Origin: Gonocerus acuteangulatus | Lineage: Eukaryota > Arthropoda > Insecta > Hemiptera > Coreidae | NCBI GenBank assembly: GCA_946811695.1 | Contig: OX328132.1 | Span: forward strand, 99,755,935 to 99,819,934 | Direction of reading: 5' to 3' | DNA: 64,000 bases | In this document: positions 1 to 12,028 of the stretch, one piece after another | Position numbering within the stretch: the stretch's first letter is position 1 | Layout of the letters: every line of letters begins with the position of its first letter | The notes under the pieces: model-generated | The model's input: the letters and a program-made list of their open reading frames with translations, nothing else | Database searches by the model: none | Told to the model about the DNA's origin: nothing | Position numbers and translations under genes: made by a program

Positions 1-1265
1 AATCAAGCTGAAATCATTTGTTTTTGTGTACATTGAGATTCTAAATTAGCTGACTGAAAAATAAAAAAGCCACGTTTACGCTTCACAAGTGTTGAGTTTT
101 CATTGTGACAGGGGAGTGATAAAATTTTGTGTGACAGACATTAGTGAAACTTTTGTCATCCTTTAGGATAATATTTTTTAGTTTTTTCTCTCTCAGCTAC
201 ATTCGTAAGGGCATAATGAAAAAAATACTCTAACAAAAAACATCCTACAAGTTACTGTAGGCCTAAAAAAATCAACGAAAGTTACAAACCCGAGTAGTAT
301 GACAGAGCAGGGGAGTCAGAATTAGGGCTTTGCAAAGCTCCAGCTCCAGATCAAAGGTTGTAACAGATCATCCAGTGCTAGGTATGATTCAAAATAGTTT
401 TGTTTCACCTTACTAAAAAGAAAATATATTAATATTTTTAATACGGACTGAATAATTGACAAAAACCAAAAAGTGCTACTTTTCTGTAGAATCTCCCATA
501 CAGCACCGGAATATTGGACTGCTATCTTTATCAGACATTGTGTCATATTTTGACCTCTTTTTGGGGGTTTATGTTTTGTGCATTCATATGAGTAAGATAG
601 TTGTCTTCCGTGATATCACCAAATACTATCTTCAAATAGAGATTTTCTTATATTTTGGGCTTTATTTCCACCCACATATTTTTTTTTTTTTTTTCGCGGT
701 ACGACTATGGCTTTCAAGAGATCCTTTTGGTGCTGTATACATCCCTTATCTTTATCATGTGTGGCTGTATCCAGGGTGTACATTGCCAGCCGTGAAATAT
801 GCTGAATGAGATATACTAATAACACGGGATTTAAACTTCTGTCAACAAGATTAAATTTGCTATTATGTATCATATACTAGTTTTCAAGAAAAATGGTAAG
901 CAAACTCGCTTTTTGGATACGCCCTGCCTCTATCTCCCATGGTAAAAAATGGACCTTTGAGGCTCAATATCTCGAAAACGAATACCGCTTGGAGGGGCCT
1001 ATCTTTTTCCAATGCATTGAGGATACTTTAATTAACATGTAGGCAAATTTATAAAAACGTAGTTCGAAAATGGAAGCTCCATTTTTCTGAGCCATAACAG
1101 AGGACTGGTCTGAGTATGAGGATTTTATAGAGCAATATCTTTGTGGATCTTGTAAGAATGCTCCCTCTCAGTTACATACGAAATCCATAAAAACTTCGGT
1201 TTGCTGCCAGTTTCCTACTATTAATCTCCTTGGACATGTCATAATCAAAAGTGAAAAAAACAACC
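1..1265. other. AT-rich sequence, no gene recognised
   Basis: No open frame here looks like a protein family and no splice-bounded exon was found. A T-run near 679-695 may be the tail of a degraded SINE. The stretch around 950-1200 is less AT-rich but unassigned. Confidence 0.5.
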
Positions 1266-1272
1266 TAAATAC

Positions 1273-1570
1273 CTAAACTGGCTCACTTTTTTTGAAGGAG
1301 AAGAAGCCCATGATGACAGTTTCTCCTGGCCTAGCTTGTTGTCCGGCCACCATATACTTGGTTTTCCTTTCGTTAACTTTGAGACCCATTTTACGAGCAG
1401 CTTCCTCTAAAGCAAGAAATGCCTCTTCTACTGCATTCAGGGACCTACCCACTGTATCCAGATCATCTGCACATCCCAATAGCTGAGTGCTTCTGGTAAG
1501 GACAGTTGCCAGAGTCTGTATTCAGGATTCCCTCACTGCGTTCTCTAATCCCAGACTGAACAATGCTAGA
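1273..1570 (-). pseudogene. RTE/CFDP2-like LINE fragment (reverse transcriptase)
   Basis: The minus-strand translation carries an RT catalytic-box variant, CADDLDTVGR, followed by EEAARKMGLKVNERKTKYM. This matches the [10 protein letters not shown] and [11 protein letters not shown] part of the longer LINE at 36.1-39.6 kb. Continuing upstream on the minus strand gives LFSLGLENAVRES, then a stop codon. The canonical F of FADD is C here. This is a dead, 5'- and 3'-truncated scrap of the same LINE family. Confidence 0.75.
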
Positions 1571-2022
1571 ATACTTCGGTCTCAGATAATAATCATAGGT
1601 ATGTCTTCTATCTTGACGAATCAAGTATCATTATGGAAAATTCACTTGTTCTTCGTTTACCAGGAGTTCTAATGAACGAACGCTCCATTCCCTGCATTTT
1701 TTTGTTTTTCCATAGTTATCCTAAATATGGAACGAATGCAAATTTGTGTAGCAGCAATTCTTTCAAGTGTATTTTAAAATACTTCAATTTAAAAATCCTC
1801 TCACATTTTTAACACTTCCTGTCATGTTTGACATTTTAAAATCGATCATTTCATTCAAGGCTTTATTAAGAATCTAATTTTAAAGTAAATAATCGACATA
1901 AATTAATTTAGTAGCTTTAACATTATCAATTAAAAAGAAATCAATACCTTTAAATTGAGTACAATAAATTATTTTAAAAATAAAAATGAAGTGTGATCTA
2001 ATTATAAATAATTACAATTAAT
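1571..2022. other. AT-rich sequence, nothing recognised
   Basis: Very AT-rich; no coding signature, tRNA or structured repeat was seen. Confidence 0.5.
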
Positions 2023-2337
2023 TTACATTAAATTCGATGATGAAAGAACATCAATAACTGAGAACAAATAATAAATAATTTTAAAAATTAAGAAATAAAA
2101 TTCCTGTTCAGGGATCCGCTTAACCACCCTTCCAAATGCATCCCATCCACTTGGATCGAACAGGCCTCCCAATAGCCAAGTTTCAGCGGCCCTACTACGG
2201 GTATTTGAAGGCAAGGAAATATATTTACTTGAAAATCTTTTAAGAAGAAAATTCACAAACATTTTTACGTGGTTTGTCCGATCATCCAGATCGTTATAAC
2301 GTGAAATTATGGCACTGGCAATAATGGTACAGCCAAT
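2023..2337 (-). CDS. possible internal exon of an unidentified minus-strand gene
   Basis: On the minus strand an open frame of about 105 codons begins right after an acceptor-like sequence (CTAACTTATAG, just above 2337). It stays open through the motifs SRYNDLDDRTNHVK, SNTRSRAAETWLLGGLFD and WDAFGRVVKRIPEQEF. The composition is less AT-rich than the flanks and the residue mix looks like real protein, unlike the shadow frames nearby. A GTAAAT donor-like site occurs near 2026. No family was recognised. It could be an exon of a gene divergent from the FOCAD-like gene, or a pseudogene or transposon scrap. Confidence 0.3.
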   Translation of the reverse strand: MGCTIIASAIISRYNDLDDRTNHVKMFVNFLLKRFSSKYISLPSNTRSRAAETWLLGGLFDPSGWDAFGRVVKRIPEQEFYFLIFKIIYYLFSVIDVLSSSNLM

Positions 2338-2852
2338 CTATAAGTTAGTCATAAATTAAAAATATGTGTTTTTGTTGTCTTAGCGCATTTTCAGAAACAT
2401 ATAATAATTAATGAACAATGGCTCTTTCTCAGCGGTAGTTATTTTAAATTAATCTTTTGGACGCATTTTTGCTCGACAGAGAGCGCATCTGTACTGCAGT
2501 CTTTTCTGACCTCTTTGACGCTTTTCACTATATTAGTTGGTAAAGCTTCCGAACCTTCCTTACGATTTTTGGCGACGTAACACTTGTTTACTTTATATTT
2601 TAAAATGGATTGAAAGAATGTAATTCTTTTAGTGGAGTTTTCAGTGCTTTGGAGTAAATTTCTATGTTAGCATGTGTGTAGACTAGAAAGCTTATATGTT
2701 GCAGTGTTCCGTAAACCCCCATTGTAGATTTGTTGTGATATCCGAAGAAACCTTACGTTATAATGTCCTCAGTCAGTTAAGCTTATTATGTTTTAGTAGT
2801 TATTTGTCTCGTCGCTTAAACCTTTTAATGACAATTCTTTAAAATGTTTTAG

Positions 2853-2915
2853 AATATATACACATTGATGAGAGACATCCAGAAAAAATGGAAGCAAGGA
2901 TTTAAGATTTCCAAT
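2853..2915 (+). CDS. FOCAD: FOCAD-like gene, candidate first coding exon
   Basis: An acceptor-like TTTTAG at 2847-2852 and a strong GTAAGT donor at 2916 bound this exon. The frame in phase with the next exon reads [21 protein letters not shown] minus its last residue; an ATG lies at 2868. The acceptor suggests a second exon with an unseen exon upstream, so the ATG at 2868 may not be the true start. It resembles the start of focadhesin only weakly. Confidence 0.4.
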
Positions 2916-4948
2916 GTAAGTTACTTTATAAGCCTTCTGTTACAACCCATTTCTTTTTTTAACGGTTCAATTAAATGTTTGATTAAAATAAAGGGTTCTC
3001 CAAATTTAGAATTAACAATTAGTTCTATTATCACATAATTAGCCAGTTTTAGCAGTAATTTAGCAGCTTTTGGCCCATAAAAGCTCGTGAAATCACTTTT
3101 CAGTTTATTGGTCATCTTTTCTGTAAATAATTTGTTAGAGGACCTTCAAAATGATTGTTCTTACACAGTGGAAAATAAGTCAAGACATTCTTGCAATGCT
3201 AGCTTTCAATATTTTGAATATAAATTGTCTTGATGTTGCGGATCTGGGACTACAAATTATTACCTTTTACCTATTTGTAGTTTTGGACAATTGTTCTTGT
3301 CATATTTTATTAAACATTGCATTTCATGATGTATATTGTGATATTTGTTTTATTATTTATAGTATTTCGTTTAAAAATCGCAGATGATCTGTATTTATTT
3401 TGTTTTTTTATGCTGCAGCTGGGAATTTTCTCGAGTCCTGAAAGGAGAAAAATCTTTCCTGCAGACGAGACTCGAAAACCCATCTCCCGCATGAGAATCA
3501 AAGTCGTTAGCCTCAAGACCAAAGAGTGGTTTCCGTCATTAATTAATTAAACATAATTAAATCTCCTCCATGATATTGTATTTTAACTCTAAATGTTTTA
3601 TCTAGCACCTCATTAGTAGTTTATAACTCCTGGGGATTTGGACAGCTGGGGTGGCTGAAAGGTTAGCTCTTTGGGCAGTTTATAATATTTTAAAAAGTAC
3701 CCCAATATAATTATAGTTCCTGATCAGGCAGCAGACAGGAAACATGTAGAAACAATAAACATTTCAGAGCAGATTAAATTCTGTAAGAGTAAGGGTTTAT
3801 CTGTGACCCAAAAAGTAAATTTTGGCATTTTTTCCTTACTTATTTCTGTGACAAATCTGAGTATATAACATTATAATTGTGTGAAAGATGTACCAATATT
3901 GTGTCCAGTGGAATTTAGTATTTCCTCTGATTAATAAATAGGACCATAGAAATAAGAAATAATTTCGTCGAGAAGAAGACGTAGGAAGTGCCAGAGCCAG
4001 ACAATATAAAAGTGTGAAAAGTGCCAAGTTCAGCTCCATCCAGAATGCTTTAAATCTTAACATTCATAGTTATTCATAAGTATTTTCTTAAATTTTAAAA
4101 ATGTGTACTATTCATATTTTTATTTTTATATGTAAAAATAATTTTAAATACACTTTTTGTTATTATTTTGTCAATTCTGTTAGATTCCTTTAATAAAATG
4201 AGAAATTTTAATAGGGTTTTAAATTTTCATACAGCCCTTCCCAAGTACGCCATTTCCCGCCAATATTGGGTATATGCAACGTTTTCTCTTGAGGACATGA
4301 TAGAAGTAAATTGACCATAGAAATAAGAAATAATTGTAGTTCATACAATTGTAGTTAACAGGACACTGAGGATGAGACTGTGACCTCAAAAACTTCTGTT
4401 AAATAAAAGGAATATAAAGGCGTTGGACCTGTTTTCATCCTAGTTACTATGATCAACCTTCACCAGCCAACCAACCACAATTGTAGTTCATACAATTGTG
4501 GTTGGTTGGCTGGTGAAGGTTGATCATAGTAACTAGGATGAAAACAGGTCCAACGCCTTTATATTCCTTTTATTTAACAGAAGTTTTTGAGGTCACAGTC
4601 TCATCCTCAGTGTCCTGTTAACTACCATGGCAGTGATTGGTGAAAATTAGATTTTTGAATTTTAGAATTGTACTTTATGTTATTTTTCTTGATTTTAATT
4701 GTTGACTTATTGTGTTACTTGACTTATCTAAGGTGATTTAAATTATTTTATGTATTTTTGTAATTTTTCCATTGTCGATGTTTGTTAACAGGACACTGAG
4801 AATGAGGTTGACCTCAAAAATGTTCTGTCGAATAAAAGGAATATGAAGTAGAGGTTTATGAAGTATGAGGTTTAGTTAAGGAATATGAAGTAGACCTGTT
4901 TTCATCCTAGTTACCAATTGTAATTTAATTTCCGACAGTCCTACTGAA

Positions 4949-5005
<57 letters not shown>

Positions 5006-7853
5006 CTTATTGTAACTATTTATTTAATTCAAACTTTGTAAACTAATTAGGTTAAAAAAGTAAAAAAAGAAACGATGGTCAAGAAAATTATGTACTTGAA
5101 AAAAAGAGTTAGGTTGTTTTATCAAAAAAGATATATATTTATTTAAAGATTATAAATAAATATAATATAAATTAATTATAAATTTTATAGTTTGCTTAGT
5201 TCATACAGCTCCTGCAGGATTATTTAATAAATGTTCTCTAAAACTTTTAATAAAATTTGCCATTGCTCCTTTGAAGCCACACGAATGTAGAGTGATCAGG
5301 ATGGCATTTCTTTTGGTGGTATCATAGGTGTTTTCTATGTTAAAGAAGATTCTGCTTCTATTGTTATTAAATAATTTTCTGCGGATCTGCCCTTCCAAAA
5401 ACCACTTTGTATGTCTGATATCAGGTTGAGTTTCTCTATCACCTACATGAAAATATTTAAGTCAAAAATATATTTTTGATTCCGAAAAAAAAGTTATGTT
5501 CTCATAACCTATCATGTGTTACGTTTCATTTATTTATTTAAATTTTAACGTCCATTTATTATTAACTATGAATTTTAGGTTATCTATAGGTTACCACCCT
5601 TTTCTAGCCAGGGTAGGGCTGATACCTTTTCTTTTTTCTAAAGAAAAGTCACCACCCTTAGTGGGAATCTAACCCACGACCCTTGGCTCGGAGTGTTAAG
5701 TGCTCACGCCTTAACACTCACGGCCATCGGGCCTCACCCGAGTCAAATGTGTCATTTGAAAGGTTATAAAAATAGCTAAATTTGACACCTTCCCCATGTT
5801 TCTACCTTTAACACTAGATTTACCAGACCAGTCATTTTGACTGGTCGTGCAATTTCAATTCAAAATTCCTACTACATATAACATTTGCTTCCCTAAATGA
5901 TGTTATGACTTTTGTTGCTATACCTAGCGAATACATTTAATGAACTTAATGTTACTTTATATATATTAGTAACAAATATATTTTTTGATATTGACATTTA
6001 TACCAGTACCAGGTCTGGTAAATCTAGTGATAACAGGAGAGGAGCTATGACTATTTTTATGTTTTGCCGCAGCATGATTTTGACAGCTTTTTGAAAACTT
6101 TACCTTTCCGTTTTTTGTAAATTGTTTAAGACATTAACCCATTTAGCACCAATGTTGCGTATACGCAATGTTTTCGTTAGAATTTTTATTTCTGTAATCT
6201 ATTGTAGAATACGTTTATTTCATTGTTTATTAGTCACAGCTGATGTTATGATTCCCTTTATCCTGTTACTTTCATTTTTTAGCTGCGGAAATCCACTCAG
6301 AACTATCACTAAATTTTGAAAAATAGCAACCTCTATTTGAAAGAACTATAGACATTTTTAAATGATGAAGGATTTCGTGGGGTGTGTTTTTTCTTTACCT
6401 TTGGGCATTCTTCTTTACAATAAAAACTTAGAATGAAAGAAAAAAAATTATCTTGGTAGACATTTATAGACTGAGAGAAAATGTTGCGTATACGAAGTGT
6501 TGGCGGTATGCGGGGTCCGAGTCAGCAGACATTCTGCAAAAATGATCATGTAAGGAAAACTGGTCAGATTTGGATTTAAAATTTGGTGCATGGGATCTTC
6601 CGATGGTTACCTTTTCCAGTTCCAGCCATATGGTGGGAAAAACTGCCAGGGGTATCCTATGAGCTTAGGAGCGCAAGTCATCCTAGATTTTGTGAAGCAA
6701 CTGCCTGATCCCCGAAATTATCACATTTATTTTGATATTTTTTTTTTACTTCTCCCAAGATATTATGTGAGCTAAAGAAGCAAAACATTTTTGCCGCGGG
6801 AGCCATTAGATATAATAGGACAGGCAAGTGCCCCCTTGAGGCGGTCAAGGAAATGTCCAAAAAAGAACGGGGGCACTTTGATTACCCGTTTGATACTGTC
6901 CATGAAATTAGTTTAGTACGATGGAATAACAACTCTATCGTCACTATGGCTAGCAACAACCATTCTTGGGAGCCTTTGGGTACCGCAAAAAGATACTTCT
7001 GAAAAGAAAAGAAAATCGTCAACATCAATCAGCCTAATTTTGTAAAATAATACTACACAAATATTGGAGGAGTCGATTTACATGACAATGGCATTGCCAA
7101 TTATAGAATAAAAATTAGGAGTAAGAAATGGCGGTGGCCCCTTTTTATAAACATGATTGATTCCGCATTGGTCTAAATCCACGATATTGCGAACAATAAG
7201 AAAACTCCACAACTTGATTTTAAGTCGTATGTAGCAACCACATGGCTGTCCGCCGAAAACGTACCTCTTGTCCCACTTCCTTCTTCGACTACTACCACTT
7301 TGGTAGTCAAGACTGGGCGACCGTCAAAGTCGTCAGTGCTCGATGAAATCAGGTTGGACAGGATCGACCATATCATCATCAGGGATTCGTCGAGAAGAAG
7401 ATGTAGGAAGTGCCAGAGCCAGACAATATACAAGTTTGAAAAGTGCCAAGTTCAGCTCCATCCAGAATGCTTTAAATTTTATCATTCATAGTTATTCATA
7501 AGTATTTTCTTAAATTTTAAAAATTTGTACTATTCATATTTTTATTTGTAAAAATAATTTTAAATACACTTTTTGTTACTATTTTGTCAATTCTGTTGGA
7601 TTCCGTACATTATTATTTAACATAGAATTCTGACTCTTATATTTATTTCTTTATTTTTAGACTCAAGAATTCTTGTCTCTCATGGTCTTATGTTCATCAG
7701 AAAATAGATCGGATAGGATTTCAGCTTGCAAATGTGTAGAATATTTGTTGGATTGGAAAATTATTGAAATTAAAACAACTTTAAATTTGTTAACGTCTTT
7801 AGCTTCTCGTACAAAGTAAGTAATATTATAGCTCTTAGAATAATTCTACTTAG

Positions 7854-7916
<63 letters not shown>

Positions 7917-10900
7917 GTGTTTGTGGTGGGAAACAAAATAATTATATTTTAAAATTTTTAGGGAATAATTGACTAGAAATGTTCTTATTAGGTTGTCATT
8001 ATATCTCAGGGTTGATTTAAATATTACCAAATTCACCACAGACGGTGGTGACCACATTAGAATAAAACTATTATTTATTTAATGTGAATAATTACATTCA
8101 TTTAATAAAATTTCCTGAAAGAAAAAACATGAGAAATGTTAAATTATAACCACTTCTTACCATCTGTCTTTTTATGTGTTGAGACCATATTATATACCAG
8201 GAGAAAGGTTCATGTTAAATAAAATAGAGTTGGAAACAATTGACTTATATTCAAATAATGTATATGTTTTCGGCATGGTTGTGATACTAAATTAAATATA
8301 TTAAATACAAAAAAGAAAAGGTGCTTGACTCACATAATTGTATCAATGTTGGGGTATTAACCCTTAATTAGTGGCGTCGGGTCATATTGACCCGAATGTA
8401 TTTGTTTATTCGACCTTTGCCCTTTGAAATCTTTGTATTTCAATAAATATTATTGTTTATTATTATTTATTTAAATTACTTTACCAAAAAAAAATCAATT
8501 TAAAGTTTGTTTCACTGGGGCCCCGACACCATTAGTTATGGAAGAAAAAGCACGCCACTAATTAAGGGTTAAAGAAAAATTAGCACATAATTAAAATATT
8601 GAACTTATATACAGTGAAACCTCTCTATAGCGGACACCTCTGGGAGAACCAAAGTTGTCCACTATAGAGAGGTGTCCGCTATACAGAGGGGTTGGTCGAG
8701 ATGGATACGTACCGAATTTGTACATTTAATTCATGTTTTAATTAACCATTTAATAATTACCCTTTAACAAGTTTTTTTAAAGTATATAGAAAGAAGTTCA
8801 ATAAGTATAAACTTAAAAAAAGTTTTTATTCAAAAAAGTTTAAAGCATAAAGAAGTTCTTAGTTCTCGGACAAAATTTTTGTCACAATTTTCCGTCCATT
8901 TCTTCAAAATTTCATCTTTCTTTTTCAATATTTCTGCTGCTTGTGTTTTCCCTATCTTAAAAAACTCGTCAACTTTACGCACACCACATTTTTCGCGATT
9001 GGAAAATGTTATCACGTCAATTTTTTCTTTAAGTGTCAGAGTTTTCCAAGTAGATATATTGAAGAGAAAGCACAATATTTACTCAACAAGAGCTAAAAAG
9101 AAAAACTGATAAGTGAAGAGAGTGAAGTTCTGCGGAAGGAATGTGACCGAACAGACTTATGGAATATTCCCAGAACCGTGATACCGCGTAGGCAAAACAA
9201 TAGTAATCTGCCAGCGGGAAAATCATATGCTTCTGCTGAAAAGGAAGGGGCTCCTGTTGTGAAATGACTAGGAAGATATTACTAGTCACTATTCTGTGTA
9301 TATATATCTTATTCTTTCAAAGAGTTTGTTATTGTTAACGCAATTTTCTGGAAACCTGGATGGGAATACTTCTATAAATAACATTAGCTGTAATTGTCCG
9401 TAGTAAGGAGGTAAAAAATCAGGTTTTACTGTCCGTGTCCTTTATACAGAGGTGTCCGCAATATAGAGGTTTATTTTACCTATAGAAAAATTCGGGACTG
9501 CGAGAAAATGTCCGTTAGTAGAGGTGTCCACTGTAGGGAGGTGTCCGTTAAGGGAGGTTTCACTCTAATAACATATAATTATTGGCCATTATTGAATCTT
9601 TGCTAGCTTTTATACTTTATATTGAATTTACTTGAGCATTGGCAGTTATTTTATTATTGATTTATACTCAGCTTATGATGTGGATGGTGTTCTGGAAATG
9701 AAGGGGCAGACTTGTAGTAGTTATATCGGCATGCTGAGGAGAATGATGGTCGCTGCTAGATCATAGAGTGAAGATGAAGTGCTTGGTGTCGGCCTCCGGT
9801 GCTGCAAAGAGAGAGAGTGCTCTCTCTCCGATGGCTAGTTCTGCAATGAGAGAGTGCGCTCTGCCCCTTCGCTGGCGCTGGAATGAGATTGAATAGTGGG
9901 GGGAGGCTCTTCTTATAGGCGCTACTCCCACCATACCAAGAGACTCCCGGGTGCGAGCCCGATACATCAGTGTCCAAAGGGCACTTTTCGAAGCACCTGT
10001 CTTCTTATCTTCCTGGGAAATATGTATCTTTCTTTGCCTTATCGCTCCTAGCCGAGACATTTTAAATCCTTTTTTATTTCACACTGCCTTTTTTAAAAAT
10101 AAATGCTGCTAAGCTAAGCACTGCCAATTGCTAAACCTTTTATTATAACTGCTTTTATTTGTTTAATTATTTAATTGTTTGACAAAAATAATATCTGTGA
10201 TGGATTTATTGTTTAGGAATGCTACTCTTTGATATGTCAGAAACTGACTTTCCAGAGAAATGAATAAATCTATTGTGAACTTATATCAGTAGTTCCTTTT
10301 ATTTTTTTTAATAATTCGTACAAAAATATCACTACTATTTAAATTGTGGACTGGCATCAAACAATATAGGGTAAGTGACCCAATAGTTGACACTTTAAGG
10401 AAGGGTTATTTTACTTAAAATAATTCTTCACTTAGTTTTTGAAAATAATAAACTTTGAATATATCAAATTATTCGTCAGCTCATTCTCTATGAAATTCAC
10501 ATAAACGAATTTTAGATACATTAAGTATTTCAAGTAAAATAAATCATTAAATGCTGCCTTACTCTGGTCCTAATGTTGACACGTCTGCAGTAGGTCAGTG
10601 CCTAAGTTTGACTTTTCTTTTCCTAAGGATGACAGTGAGGGAAAATGAAAATAATACAACTTCATTCTTTAAACAAACACCCAAATTGTATTGAAATCGT
10701 GCTGTTTTTCCTTCAACTTGAACTATACACTAATCACCTACTCTAATAACGTTAACTTTGTTTATAACTTGCTTATTACAGCCATTTTCATCATTCATCG
10801 CTTGGTCATTTTTGAACAATCGCTCTTCTTCTTTAACTTTTTGTGTAACTCATTGATGATGGTTTACTTACACCTGTTGATTCTACACAGTTCATGCTAG

Positions 10901-11064
10901 TGATGTCCTTCCTTCTTCAGGCTGAATGGAGGAGTCACCATCTTCCTCAGTCACCTTATTTATTTTTCCGACAAGAAGAATTTAAAAGTTATTTCTTGTA
11001 AGGGATTTTTCTTCTTTTTTGATCAATCTAGCCTTCGCTCTTTTTTCTTGGCGATTTCAGCTGT

Positions 11065-11112
<48 letters not shown>

Positions 11113-11991
11113 GCAGGACTTGCTCTATTCATGAAATTTTAGCTTCCAACCTTCTTTAAACGTTCGGAAACCTGATACATCCATAGGTTGGTTAATGTGA
11201 GAAGCATTTGGAGGTACCGCCTGTTATAACCATTGTACCACAAATTGATTAAGAAGTTGTGTGACTTTTCAAATTGCAGAAAACTATTATAAAAAGTTGC
11301 CTGTCAACATTAGGAACAGAATGTCGAAATTAGGAAAACATGTTGTCAACTTAAGGTTCCAGTCATAAGAAATTAATAAAATAAGGATACATGAATTTCT
11401 AATGAAAATCTCAACTAAATGTTTTAGTATTCATCACTTACAACCGTTTTCCTAAAGTTGACATTAGTGTCAAGAAAAGGAGCCCTGGTTGTTTATTGGG
11501 TTCCCAATGTTGACACTACCATAATCTCAAGATTTTTTTATTTAACTTGAGTCAAACCTTTTACAGTCCATAATTTAAGTATCATAGAGTTCATAGAAAT
11601 CACAAAAATACAATTTAATGCACGCATTACAAAAAAAAATTCTTAAGAAATATTCTTAATCTCTTATCAAATTCACTAAGCAAAGAGAGCAGCAGGAGTT
11701 GACTCGAGGATTTTTCATACTAAAATGGCTGCAGATGTTATTAACGGAGTTGCATAGTTGATCGGGTCAGTCGACATTATTCTTCAACAACTGTTCTTTC
11801 ATTTGCATGCAAACTTATTGAATTCTCTTGAATCTAATTGTTATTTTTCAAATTTAAATTTGAAGTGTCAACTTAAGGAGCAGTGTCAACGATCGGGTCA
11901 TTTACCCTAATGTATATTACAATGCTTACTATAATGTTTTACATTGAAGATAGTTTGTTTAACTAATTAACATAAAAATATAGAAGATATC

Positions 11992-12028
<37 letters not shown>

